A DNA stretch of 9,063 nt from Caldimonas sp. (GTDB lineage: Bacteria > Pseudomonadota > Gammaproteobacteria > Burkholderiales > Burkholderiaceae_C): assembly GCA_030150305.1 (NCBI GenBank), contig JASLGD010000619.1, positions 1 to 9,063 on the forward strand, in the 5' to 3' direction. How positions within the stretch are numbered: position 1 is the first letter of the stretch; the number at the start of each line of letters is the position of its first letter. Position numbers and translations under genes: made by a program. The notes beneath the pieces were generated by a model, which saw nothing but the letters and a program-made list of their open reading frames with translations, did not search any database and was not told the origin of the DNA. Shown one piece after another: positions 1 through 7,552 of this stretch.

Positions 1-288
1 GACGCGGCGCGCCGAGCTGATGCAGGCCGACGGATCGGCCGGACGCGCACGCGGCAAGCGGGCTGCGAAGAAGTCGGCCGACGCTTCGACGCCCGGCTGA
101 GCCCGCCCTGAGCCAGGCTTTTCAGTGCGGCCGGCTCGGCGCGACGACGCCGAGCCGGCCGCACTGAAAAGCCTGGCTCAGGGCGGGCTCAGCCGGGCGT
201 CGAAGCGTCGGCCGACTTCTTCGCAGCCCGCTTGCCGCGCGCGCGTCCGGCCGATCCGTCGGCCTGCATCAGCTCGGCGCGCCGCGTC
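1..288. repeat. Left-edge inverted repeat (fold-back), 141-bp arms
   Basis: Bases 1-141 pair with 148-288 (coordinate sum 289) around a 6-base loop at 142-147. The only mismatch is 49 (A) against 240 (C). The arms contain the last 32 codons and stop of the hemerythrin gene as well as its downstream sequence. The innermost part looks like a terminator stem, but the T-run precedes the stem and the A-run follows it on both strands, which is the wrong order for an intrinsic terminator. A repeat that includes coding sequence and runs exactly to the first base of the window is best explained as a snap-back or assembly chimera, possibly seeded by the short natural pair GGCG/CGCC at 138-141 and 148-151. 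A true inverted duplication is the less likely alternative. Confidence 0.95.
2..100 (+). pseudogene. Duplicate 3' fragment of the hemerythrin gene (fold-back copy)
   Basis: Read on the plus strand from base 2, this encodes the same last 32 residues as the hemerythrin-like gene at 189-761, ending in TGA at 98-100. The single base difference (GCA here, GCG in the full copy) is silent. It has no start of its own and is the mirrored arm of the left inverted repeat. It should not be counted as a second hemerythrin gene unless the inverted repeat proves genomic. Confidence 0.85.
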
Positions 289-761
289 GCCATCGGCATG
301 ACGATTCCGTACAGGTCCATGTCGACGCGCCGGCATTCGTCGAACAGCTCGCCTTCCTCTTCCTCGACGTGGTGGCGGACGTATTCGCCGAGCACCTTCA
401 CCTTGGCGTCATAGAGGCGGTCGTCGGGCGTCGACGCCTCGATCTGCGCGATCAGCGTCTTCGCCGAGGCGTGCTCGACGTTCGCTTCGTCGAGCAGGTC
501 GGCGTCGACGCCGGCGGCGCGCGCCGCCGGATAGAAGAACTCCTCTTCGATCGTCGCGTGCACCGTGAGCATCCGGCAGATCCGCTTCGCGAGCTCCTGG
601 CGCGCGGAGGACTGGTCCTCGTCCTCGCCCATGTCCTCGTATTCGTCGAGCGCGGCACTCACCTCGGCGTGATCGGCGGCGAGCAGCGACAGGATGTCCG
701 GCGTCTCCTCGGCGGCCGCGTCCTGCTGCGCCGAGCCCTGCGTGTCCGCTGCCTGTGCCAC
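189..761 (-). CDS. Hemerythrin HHE-domain protein, 190 aa
   Basis: This is a predicted cytoplasmic helical-bundle protein with a hemerythrin/HHE cation-binding domain (PF01814 type), which usually holds a di-iron site and is linked to O2, NO or redox sensing. Visible putative ligands are H31 (LAADH), H68 and E72 (HATIE), H97 (NVEH) and H130/H131 with E134/E135 (HHVEEEE), giving the expected H...HxxxE...H...HxxxE pattern. Residues 44-50 form an acidic loop. The last 20 or so residues are a Lys/Arg/Ala-rich, probably disordered tail not needed for the fold. I chose the GTG at 759-761 because a GGGAG sits 6 bases upstream; the frame stays open further upstream but without hemerythrin-like sequence. 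It lies 74 bases after the preceding gene's stop and may be the last gene of the cluster or have its own promoter. Family assignment is firm; ligand sensed is unknown. Confidence 0.9.
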   Translation of the reverse strand: MAQAADTQGSAQQDAAAEETPDILSLLAADHAEVSAALDEYEDMGEDEDQSSARQELAKRICRMLTVHATIEEEFFYPAARAAGVDADLLDEANVEHASAKTLIAQIEASTPDDRLYDAKVKVLGEYVRHHVEEEEGELFDECRRVDMDLYGIVMPMATRRAELMQADGSAGRARGKRAAKKSADASTPG

Positions 762-767
762 GATCGT

Positions 768-772
768 CTCCC
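768..772 (-). promoter_or_regulatory. Shine-Dalgarno site setting the GTG start of the hemerythrin gene
   Basis: GGGAG on the minus strand lies 6 bases before the GTG at 759-761. It decides the start of the hemerythrin protein, because the reading frame stays open for more than 500 bases upstream through the neighbouring gene and the protein contains no upstream ATG at a sensible position. Confidence 0.65.
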
Positions 773-835
773 GAGTCCCCGATCGCGGCCTCCGGCAATC
801 GACGTGCCGCAGACGGCCGACGCGGGCCGGCGCGC

Positions 836-1300
836 TCAGCGCGGCCGGATCGGCGTGTAGAGCTGGTCGGCCGCCGCTTCCGGCTTCATCAGCCGCCAGC
901 GCTCGAGCAGGGCGAGCTCGCTGACCGAGCGGTGCGCCTCGTCGCGCTTGATGATCGGGTCGAGCTCGAGGACGCGGGCGACGCAGCGCGCGATCCACTC
1001 GTCGGTGTCGCGGACGTATTCGCCCGGCGCCTGCATGCGCTCGACCGGAATCCGCTCGGTGCGCTCGAAGTCGCCCTCGCCGAGCCCCTCGGTGCTCGCG
1101 AAGTCGCGCGCGGCGGTGCTCTTCTGCAGCCGGCGGGCGAACTCGTCGTCGGCCGCGACGATCGGATCGAGCTGGCCGTACGCCGGCCACATCGTCGTCG
1201 CGAACTCGAGGAACTGCTCGGGCTCGGCACCGACTTCGAGCTGGCTGAGCCGCAGCGCGAAGCGATCGACCCACTGCTCGCGCGTGACGTCGAACTCCAT
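836..1300 (-). CDS. Hypothetical protein with two copies of a ~47-residue W-R-R-L module, 154 aa
   Basis: I do not recognise a named family. The protein is soluble, acidic and probably helical, with no signal peptide or membrane segment. It contains an internal duplication. Residues 10-54 and 102-148 share W, then R at +3 and +7, a hydrophobic residue at +8, L at +11, and near the end P followed by A-D and an aromatic residue. The second copy is the better preserved (W102, R105, R109, L113, P115, A122, P140, E141) and closely matches residues 29-75 of the 86-aa protein encoded at 6815-7075. A linker of about 47 residues rich in acidic and Arg residues joins the copies. ATG at 1298-1300 follows the bpt stop by 2 bases with GGGGTG just before it, so it is almost certainly translated with bpt. 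Whether it affects N-degron formation is unknown; location is the only hint. Confidence 0.85.
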   Translation of the reverse strand: MEFDVTREQWVDRFALRLSQLEVGAEPEQFLEFATTMWPAYGQLDPIVAADDEFARRLQKSTAARDFASTEGLGEGDFERTERIPVERMQAPGEYVRDTDEWIARCVARVLELDPIIKRDEAHRSVSELALLERWRLMKPEAAADQLYTPIRPR

Positions 1301-1302
1301 GG

Positions 1303-2049
1303 TCACCCCCGCACTTCGGTGGACGGCAGCCATTCGCCGCCGACGAGCAGCTCGTGCGGCCCGAACCGCGCCTTGTACGCCATCTTCTCGCTGCCGCGGA
1401 TCCAGTAGCCGAGGTAGACGTGCGGCAGCCCGAGCTGGCGCGTCTGCTCGATCTGCCAGAGGACGTTGTAGGTGCCGTAGCTCGTCTTCGGCTCGGGCTC
1501 GAAGAAGGTGTAGACCGCGGAGAGGCCGTCGTTCAGGACGTCGAGGATGGAGACCATCTTGAGCTCGCCTTCGCCGCTCGAAGACGGCTCGCGGAACTCG
1601 ACCAGCCGCGAGTTGACCCGACTTTGCAGCAGGAACTGCGTGTATTGCTCGACGGAGTCGTGGTCCATGCCGCCGCCGATGTGGCGCCCGGCCTGGTAGC
1701 GCAGGTAAAGCTGGTAGTGCTCGGGAACGAAGCACAGTCGCAGCACGCGTGCCTGCAGGCGGCCGTGCGCGCGCTGCGCGCGGCGCTGGCTGCGCGTCGG
1801 CGTGAAGGTCGCGACCGGCACGCGCAGCGGCAGGCAGGCGCGGCAGCCGTCGCAGTACGGGCGATACGTGAACATGCCGCTGCGGCGAAAGCCGTTCGCG
1901 ACGAGCCCCGAGTAGGCGTCGGCGTGGATGAGGTGGCTCGGCGTCGCGACCTGCGAGCGCGCCATCCGCCCTTCGAGGTAGCTGCACGGGTACGGCGCCG
2001 TCGCGTAGAACTGCAGCGACGCGAGCGGAAGCTCTTTCGGATGGGTCAC
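1303..2049 (-). CDS. bpt: Aspartate/glutamate leucyltransferase (arginyltransferase-like, Bpt)
   Basis: Bacterial member of the ATE family, 248 aa and full length. In characterised bacterial homologues it transfers Leu from Leu-tRNA to proteins with N-terminal Asp or Glu, making them substrates for ClpS/ClpAP in the cytoplasm. The N-terminal ATE domain has the start THPKELPL, the cysteine set C22 (PCSYL), C66, C69 and C72 (YCDGCRAC), and FRRSGMFTYRPY just before it. The C-terminal GNAT-like half has LNDGLSAVYTFFEP at 172-185, SYGTYNVLWQIEQ at 190-202 and LGYWIRGSEKMAYKARFGP at 213-231. The GTG start at 2047-2049 is set by the conserved THPKELPL N-terminus and overlaps the aat stop in GTGA, indicating translational coupling. 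All motifs expected are present. Confidence 0.95.
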   Translation of the reverse strand: MTHPKELPLASLQFYATAPYPCSYLEGRMARSQVATPSHLIHADAYSGLVANGFRRSGMFTYRPYCDGCRACLPLRVPVATFTPTRSQRRAQRAHGRLQARVLRLCFVPEHYQLYLRYQAGRHIGGGMDHDSVEQYTQFLLQSRVNSRLVEFREPSSSGEGELKMVSILDVLNDGLSAVYTFFEPEPKTSYGTYNVLWQIEQTRQLGLPHVYLGYWIRGSEKMAYKARFGPHELLVGGEWLPSTEVRG

Positions 2050-2815
2050 GGACGTCGGTCCTCGCAGGCCGGGGAGCGCGCGGCGCCGAGGCCCAGCTCC
2101 TCCCACAGCTGCAAATCATAGGACCAATCGGCGACATCGCTCACCGCAACTGCATTGCGCAGGCGGCGCTGGAACTCGCCGTGCGCGATCTCACGGCCGC
2201 CGAGCGAGGCGAGGTGCGGCGTCTTCTGCTGGCAGTCGATCGTCTCGATCGCGTGCGCGCGGCAGAAGGCGACGAGCGCCGCCAGCGCGATCTTCGAGGC
2301 GTCGGTGCGCCGGGCGAACATCGACTCGCCGAAGAACATGCGCCCGATCGCGACGCCGTAGAGACCGCCGGCGAGCTCGCCGTCGATCCAGGTCTCGAAG
2401 CTGTGGACGCGGCCGAGCGCGTGCCACGCGGCGTAGGCGTCGATCATCTCGGCGACGATCCAGGTGCCGCTCTCGCCGTCGCGCGCGACCGTCGCGCACG
2501 CGGTGATGACGCGCCGCGTCGCGCTGTCGATGCGGATCGTGGACCCCGGCGTCGCGAGGAAGTGGCGGATCGTCTTCCTGAGCGAGCGGCTGAGCCTGAA
2601 CTCCGCCGGCAGCAGCACCATCCGCGGATCGGGCGACCACCACAGGATCGGCTGGCCCTCGCTGAACCACGGGAAGATGCCCTTCCGGTACGCCTCGTCG
2701 AGGCGCGCCGGCGTCAGCTCGCCGCCGGCGGCGACGAGCCCCGGGATCTCGCTCGCGGCGGCGGCGGCGCGGCCGGGGTCCGGCAGCGGGTCGTGCGGGC
2801 CTCGCAGCCAGCGGA

Positions 2816-2819
<4 letters not shown>
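2046..2819 (-). CDS. aat: Leucyl/phenylalanyl-tRNA-protein transferase
   Basis: Full-length Aat (257 aa), which conjugates Leu or Phe from aminoacyl-tRNA to proteins with N-terminal Lys or Arg, creating primary destabilising residues of the bacterial N-end rule pathway. Family motifs in order: GIFPWF (47-52), ILWWSPDPR (58-66), SGTWIVAEM (117-125), HSFETW (139-144), GGLYGVAIG (151-159), FFGESMF (162-168), IDCQ (194-197), which corresponds to the Asp and Gln implicated in catalysis in the E. coli enzyme, and SLGG near 205-208. The GTG at 2817-2819 fits the family's N-terminus and overlaps the stop of the xdhC-like gene in GTGA. The next gene, bpt, overlaps by the same GTGA arrangement, so the two N-degron enzymes are co-translated. 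The C-terminal 20 or so residues (after DLQLWEEL) are a variable tail. Confidence 0.96.
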
Positions 2820-3790
<971 letters not shown>

Positions 3791-3829
3791 GCGGGAAATG
3801 GTACGCCGGCGCCGTTGCCCGCGTCGCCG

Positions 3830-4618
3830 TTACTGCATCGACCAGCCGTGGCTGGCGATCAGCGACTGGCCGGTCAGCGCGTTGGTCGGGAACGCAGCGA
3901 AGAAGAGGGCGACCTCGGCGATGTCGGCGGTGGTCGTGAACTCGCCGTCGACGGTGTCCTTCAGCATCACCTTCTTGATGACGTCGTCCTCGCTGATGCC
4001 GAGCTCCTTCGCCTGCTCGGGGATCTGCTTGTCGACGAGCGGCGTGCGGACGAACCCGGGGCAGATGACGTTGGCGCGCACGCCGTGCTTGGCGCCTTCC
4101 TTGGCGATCACCTTGGCGAGCCCGATCAGGCCGTGCTTGGCGGTCACGTAGGGCGCCTTCAGGACGGACGCCTCCTTCGAGTGGACCGATCCCATCATGA
4201 TGATGCTGCCGCCTCGCCCCGACGCGTACATGTGCGGCAGGCAAGCCTTGGTCGTGAGGAAGGCGCCGTCGAGGTGGATCGCGAGCAGCTTCTTCCACTC
4301 GGCGAACGGGAACTCCTCGATCGGATGGACGATCTGGATGCCGGCGTTGCTGACCAGGATGTCGACGCCGCCCCAGGCTTCGACGACCGCAGCGACGGCG
4401 GCATTCACCTGGCCTTCATCGGAGACGTCGGCCGCGACCGCCATGGCGCGCCCGCCACTGGCGTTCAACTCGTCGGCGACCGCCTGCGCGGCGTCGCGGT
4501 TCAGGTCGGCGACGGCGACCTTGGCGCCCTCGCGCGCGTAGGTGACGGCGATCTCCTTGCCGAGACCGCTCGCGGCCCCGGTGACGAACGCGATCTTGTC
4601 CTGCAGCTGCTTGCTCAT
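3830..4618 (-). CDS. bdhA: 3-hydroxybutyrate dehydrogenase (SDR family)
   Basis: Short-chain dehydrogenase of 262 aa, likely oxidising (R)-3-hydroxybutyrate to acetoacetate with NAD+ in the cytoplasm during use of polyhydroxybutyrate or ketone bodies. Seen: cofactor motif TGAASGLG (13-20), NAG (91-93), catalytic S144 (GSVHS), Y157 and K161 (YVTAK), then CPGFVRTPLVDKQIPEQAKELGIS-type sequence from 186 onward and SHGWSMQ at the C-terminus, which is characteristic of the long 3-hydroxybutyrate dehydrogenase subgroup. At the position of the classical SDR tetrad Asn, the sequence reads AIHLDGAF, with H115; I believe this is usual in the subgroup, from memory. ATG at 4616-4618 overlaps the patatin stop in ATGA, and AGGAG lies 10 bases upstream inside the patatin gene. 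Substrate assignment rests on similarity. Confidence 0.93.
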   Translation of the reverse strand: MSKQLQDKIAFVTGAASGLGKEIAVTYAREGAKVAVADLNRDAAQAVADELNASGGRAMAVAADVSDEGQVNAAVAAVVEAWGGVDILVSNAGIQIVHPIEEFPFAEWKKLLAIHLDGAFLTTKACLPHMYASGRGGSIIMMGSVHSKEASVLKAPYVTAKHGLIGLAKVIAKEGAKHGVRANVICPGFVRTPLVDKQIPEQAKELGISEDDVIKKVMLKDTVDGEFTTTADIAEVALFFAAFPTNALTGQSLIASHGWSMQ

Positions 4619-5811
4619 GCGACTCTTGCTCCTGGAAGTGGCTCGGGGGTGACGGTGGCGGCCAGCGGGTGCTCGGCCGTCAGGTCGAAGATCTCGACGC
4701 CGCTCGCCGGCGGCTTGCGATGCTGCCAGCGCGGGTCGGCGAGCGTCTGCGTCGTGTCGGCGACGCCGGCGCTCCAGTGCTCGAGCATCGACGCGCGCGA
4801 GAACTCGTAGTCCTTCGACTGGCTTTCGTAGTGCTTGCTGCGGTAGATGAGGTGGACGACCGTGACCGCGCAGTCGGCGGGGATGCGCGCGAGCGCCCTC
4901 GCGTCCGGATCGTTGCGCAGCGACGGCGGCAGCTTGGCGACGAGGCGCTGCGCCGCCTGCAGCATCGCCTGGCGCTTCAGCTCGACGGTGGTGTTGAGAC
5001 GCGTCCGGCTCGAGTAGCGGATGTCCTTCTCGCGCTCGGCGACGTCGGCGATCGTGCGCGGCAGCTCGCCGCGCGCCGGGAACAGGTCGACCTGGAAGAC
5101 GAGCCTGCGGCCGCTGCCCGGCTGGTCGAGGACGTGCTGCAGCGGCGTGTTCGAGACGACGCCGCCGTCCCAGTAGAACTCGCCGTCGATCTCGACCGGC
5201 GGAAAGCCCGGCGGCAGCGCCCCGCTCGCCATGACGTGGCGGACGTCGATCGTGCGCTCGCGGCTGTCGAAGTAGAGGAAGTTGCCGGTGCGCACGTTGA
5301 CCGCGCCGACCGACAGCCGCACGTGGCCCGAGTTGATGCGATCGAAGTCGACCAGCCGCTCGAGCGTGCGCTTCAGCGGCTCGGTGTCGTAGTAGCTGAT
5401 CGCGGCGAGCGTTCCCGGCGGCTGGAACGGCGCCGGCGGCACGCGCGGCTGGAAGAAGCCGGCGACGCCGAACAGCATCGCGATCGTCGCGTTCGTCTCG
5501 TTGAGGACGTCGCGCGTGTTGCCGACGCTCGAGAGCCGCTCGGGAAGCTGCGGCACCTCGACGCCGAACGGCAGGCTCGAGACGCCTTGCCAGAACTCGC
5601 GCAGCCGCTCGACGCGACGCTCGGGCGCGTTGCCCGCGATCAGCGCGGCATTGATCGCGCCGATCGAGATGCCGGCGAGCCACGTCGGCGCCAGCCCGGC
5701 GCCGGCGAGCGTCTCGTAGACGCCGCCCTGGTAGGCGCCGAGCGCGCCGCCGCCCTGCAGCACGAGGATGCACTGCTCGGCGCTGCGCGGCGCCCGCGGC
5801 TTTGCTGGCAT
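4615..5811 (-). CDS. Patatin-like phospholipase with DUF3734-type C-terminus
   Basis: A 398-aa serine lipid acyl hydrolase. The patatin domain spans about residues 13-225: oxyanion loop GGGALGAYQGG (20-30), nucleophile elbow GISIG with S49 (47-51), ASGALPPGFPP (195-205) and the catalytic Asp motif DGG with D215 (215-217), so the Ser-Asp dyad is intact. The C-terminal 170 residues resemble the DUF3734 extension found in bacterial homologues. There is no signal peptide; a cytoplasmic or membrane-associated location is likely. ATG at 5809-5811 gives the normal spacing before the oxyanion loop. The stop overlaps the 3-hydroxybutyrate dehydrogenase start (ATGA). From memory, this pair recurs in Burkholderiales, suggesting a link to polyhydroxybutyrate or acyl-chain turnover; that link is inference. 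Substrate unknown. Confidence 0.93.
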   Translation of the reverse strand: MPAKPRAPRSAEQCILVLQGGGALGAYQGGVYETLAGAGLAPTWLAGISIGAINAALIAGNAPERRVERLREFWQGVSSLPFGVEVPQLPERLSSVGNTRDVLNETNATIAMLFGVAGFFQPRVPPAPFQPPGTLAAISYYDTEPLKRTLERLVDFDRINSGHVRLSVGAVNVRTGNFLYFDSRERTIDVRHVMASGALPPGFPPVEIDGEFYWDGGVVSNTPLQHVLDQPGSGRRLVFQVDLFPARGELPRTIADVAEREKDIRYSSRTRLNTTVELKRQAMLQAAQRLVAKLPPSLRNDPDARALARIPADCAVTVVHLIYRSKHYESQSKDYEFSRASMLEHWSAGVADTTQTLADPRWQHRKPPASGVEIFDLTAEHPLAATVTPEPLPGARVA

Positions 5812-5835
5812 CGGCGTTCGCAGCGCGGCGACGTC

Positions 5836-6630
5836 TCAGTTGCGGTAGCTCGGATCGATGCGGTCGAGCTTCCTGAGCAAGCCCGGCCAGATCAGCGCGC
5901 CCGGACCGGCGCCGCGCGTCGAATCGCGAACTGCCGCTGCAGCGCCGCGCAGGATCTCCGGGTTCACCTCGATCAGTTCGCCGTCTGCGATGGTGCCGCC
6001 GGCCTGCGCTCGCAGTTGCACGGCGCACGTCGTCTCGAAGAAGTACATGCACGCGAACGCGTCGGCGACGGTCGGGCCCACCGTGAGGAGGCCGTGGTTG
6101 CGAAGCATGAGAAACGTCTTGTCGCCCAGGTCGGCTACGAGGCGCGGCTTCTCGTCGTCGCGCAACGCGATGCCTTCGTAGTCGTGATACGCGAGGCTCG
6201 GGATCACGCCGATCGAGAACTGCGAGATCGGCAGCACGCCGCGCTTCTGCGCCGAGACTGCGACGCCGTTCAGCGTGTGCGTGTGCATGACGCACTGCAC
6301 GTCGTGGCGCGCCGCGTGGATCGCGCTGTGGATCGTGAAGCCCGCCGGGTTGATCGGGAACTTCGTCTCCTGCAGGACGTTGCCGGCGATGTCGATCTTG
6401 ATCAGGCTCGACGCCGTGATCTCGTCGAACATCAGTCCGTACGGATTGATCAGGAAGTGCTCGGTGCCGGAGATCTTCGCCGTGATGTGGGTGAAGACGA
6501 GGTCGTCCCAGCGGAAGAGGGCGACCAGGCGGTAGGCGGCGGCGAGGTCGACGCGGGACTGCCATTCCTCGGCCGAGACGGCGCCCTCGAGGCGCGGCAG
6601 CAGGCGCGCGAGATCGGTCGGTGCGTTCAT
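5836..6630 (-). CDS. Class II aldolase/adducin family protein
   Basis: A 264-aa protein with one class II aldolase/adducin domain (about residues 25-225). Relatives are zinc-dependent aldolases, epimerases or decarboxylases acting on phosphorylated or acidic sugars and hydroxy acids. The zinc-binding histidines H116 and H118 (MHTHTLNG) and H179 (RNHGLLTVGP) are present, together with the family pattern FTHIT (46-50) and NPYGLMFDEI (62-71). The overall sequence resembles the 'aldolase II superfamily' group of unassigned specificity, not FucA or AraD. I chose the ATG at 6628-6630 because GGGAG sits 4 bases upstream and the protein then begins like family members; an upstream in-frame ATG at 6700-6702 adds 24 Arg-rich residues with no homology. 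It is probably the first gene of the minus-strand cluster, 24 bases before the patatin gene. The substrate cannot be read from sequence. Confidence 0.9.
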   Translation of the reverse strand: MNAPTDLARLLPRLEGAVSAEEWQSRVDLAAAYRLVALFRWDDLVFTHITAKISGTEHFLINPYGLMFDEITASSLIKIDIAGNVLQETKFPINPAGFTIHSAIHAARHDVQCVMHTHTLNGVAVSAQKRGVLPISQFSIGVIPSLAYHDYEGIALRDDEKPRLVADLGDKTFLMLRNHGLLTVGPTVADAFACMYFFETTCAVQLRAQAGGTIADGELIEVNPEILRGAAAAVRDSTRGAGPGALIWPGLLRKLDRIDPSYRN

Positions 6631-6814
6631 GGGGCTCCCGAAGACACGAGGAAGACGCAAGTATCTCCCAGCGCGGCGGCTCGCCTCGGCGGCGCCGAAC
6701 ACTTCACGGTTGGTCGCCGTGTTACAGCGACGGGCCGACGAACGGGACAGCGTTCACGGGCGAACGAACGGTGGCCACGCGACACTTGCACATCGTTTCA
6801 TTGCCAGTCCACCG
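6631..6814. promoter_or_regulatory. Divergent intergenic region between aldolase cluster and CxxC/BLUF genes
   Basis: This 184-base gap must hold promoters for the minus-strand cluster and for the plus-strand pair, as both are transcribed away from it. It includes the aldolase ribosome site GGGAG (minus strand, 6635-6639). A possible minus-strand -10 hexamer, GATACT, lies at 6660-6665, without a convincing -35 element at 17 bases. On the plus strand I see no confident promoter or strong ribosome site before the ATG at 6815. No clear operator palindrome stands out. Confidence 0.4.
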
Positions 6815-7075
6815 ATGCACACCTCGTTCGATCAGACCCTTCCGATCCAGTCGCGCTGGGACCAGCAGGGTGTCGAGTACATCCGCTCGAACATCGACTG
6901 GTGCGCGCGCTGCTCGAAGCGGCTCGTCGGCCTCAACCCCGGGCTCACTCCGGAGCAGGCGATGGACCTCGCGCAGGACCTCAGCCAGGACGACAACCTG
7001 CGTGCGCGCGTGCCCGAGATGGTCGCCGAGGACATGTTCCAGATCGACCTGAGGACCGACACCTCGGGGCCGTGA
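6815..7075 (+). CDS. Small CxxC protein sharing a ~47-residue module with the protein at 836-1300
   Basis: An 86-aa soluble protein of no family I can name. Residues 29-75 form a module starting WCARC (C30 and C33 as a CxxC pair) with R32, R36, L40, P42, A49, P67, E68, A71 and F75. It aligns without gaps to residues 102-148 of the 154-aa protein encoded at 836-1300; 13 of 47 positions are identical and many others conservative, and the match continues upstream (EYIR here, EYVR there). A single CxxC is unlikely to bind a metal alone unless the protein dimerises. ATG at 6815 is chosen because the upstream in-frame extension (from 6629) is low-complexity and Arg-rich; the ribosome site is weak. 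The BLUF gene follows after 59 bases on the same strand, so co-transcription is plausible. Confidence 0.75.
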   Translation: MHTSFDQTLPIQSRWDQQGVEYIRSNIDWCARCSKRLVGLNPGLTPEQAMDLAQDLSQDDNLRARVPEMVAEDMFQIDLRTDTSGP

Positions 7076-7134
7076 CGGTCCGGCTCAAGCGCGAACGAAC
7101 GCTGCCGATACGAGAGCATTCTTCGCGACGAGCC

Positions 7135-7545
7135 ATGGCCCTCTACCAGACCTTCTACGTCAGCCGCGCCGCGGCGCCGTTCGAGCATGCCGCCATCGAG
7201 GCGCTGCTCGCGCGCTGGCGCACCAGCAACGAGCGCCTCGGCATCACCGGCTGCCTGCTGCATGCCGGACGCTGCTTCGCGCAGGTGCTCGAAGGCGAGC
7301 GCGCGACGGTGCAGATGCTCGCGCGCCGGATCGCCGCCGATCCGCGCCACGCCGAGGTGCGGGTGCTGAGCGAAGGCAGCCGCGCCGAGCGCGAGTACCT
7401 CGGCTGGTCGCTCGGCTACCTGGCCGACGTCAGCCTCGACGAGGACCTCGAGACGCTGCTCATGATCCCGCAGCGCTCGGTCGCCGTCGTCGCCGACGTC
7501 ATGGAGCGGATGCGCCCCGATCCGGTGATGGGCGCGCTGCGCTAG
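7135..7545 (+). CDS. Short BLUF-domain blue-light sensor, 136 aa
   Basis: BLUF domain (sensors of blue light using FAD) over residues 1-95, followed by about 40 residues of likely helix and no output domain, like the short PixD/BlrB-type proteins that signal through partner proteins. The flavin-site residues of the family are present: Y8 (TFYVSRA), N32 (TSNERLGITG), Q50 (FAQVLEG) and W91 (GWSLGYL). Numbering coincides with that of Slr1694/PixD. Residue 93, which is Met in PixD, is Leu here. The domain also has the usual DPRH (69-72). ATG at 7135-7137 is the natural start for the first strand; the ribosome site is weak. Its partner is not evident, but the adjacent 86-aa protein is a candidate by position. 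The stop at 7543-7545 lies 7 bases from that of the convergent membrane protein. Confidence 0.94.
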   Translation: MALYQTFYVSRAAAPFEHAAIEALLARWRTSNERLGITGCLLHAGRCFAQVLEGERATVQMLARRIAADPRHAEVRVLSEGSRAEREYLGWSLGYLADVSLDEDLETLLMIPQRSVAVVADVMERMRPDPVMGALR

Positions 7546-7552
7546 CGCGCGG

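Noticed and set aside
119..170. Long GC-rich stem flanked by T and A runs, looking like a bidirectional terminator after the hemerythrin gene
   Set aside because: On either strand the T-run comes before and the A-run after the stem, opposite to an intrinsic terminator, and the symmetry continues without a break through the coding sequence, so it is part of the fold-back.
369..860. Open frames opposite the hemerythrin and aat/bpt genes, including very long plus-strand frames such as 2945-4810 and 4669-7545
   Set aside because: They are Arg/Ala/Asp-rich shadows of GC-rich codon bias, opposite genes with clear family motifs, and show no motif of their own.
4270..4276. His at the position of the classical SDR tetrad Asn (AIHLDG) in the 3-hydroxybutyrate dehydrogenase
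   Set aside because: Looks at first like a lost catalytic residue, but Ser, Tyr and Lys are intact and I recall AIHLDGAF as the usual form in this long subgroup, so it is not an anomaly.
5836..6702. Longer aldolase start at 6702
   Set aside because: Adds 24 Arg-rich residues without family resemblance; the ATG at 6630 has a GGGAG ribosome site and the expected N-terminus.
6760..7101. GCGAACGAACG present at 6760-6770 and 7091-7101, upstream of both plus-strand genes
   Set aside because: An 11-base match is expected several times by chance in 9 kb of biased composition, the distances to the start codons differ (44 and 33 bases), and there is no dyad symmetry.
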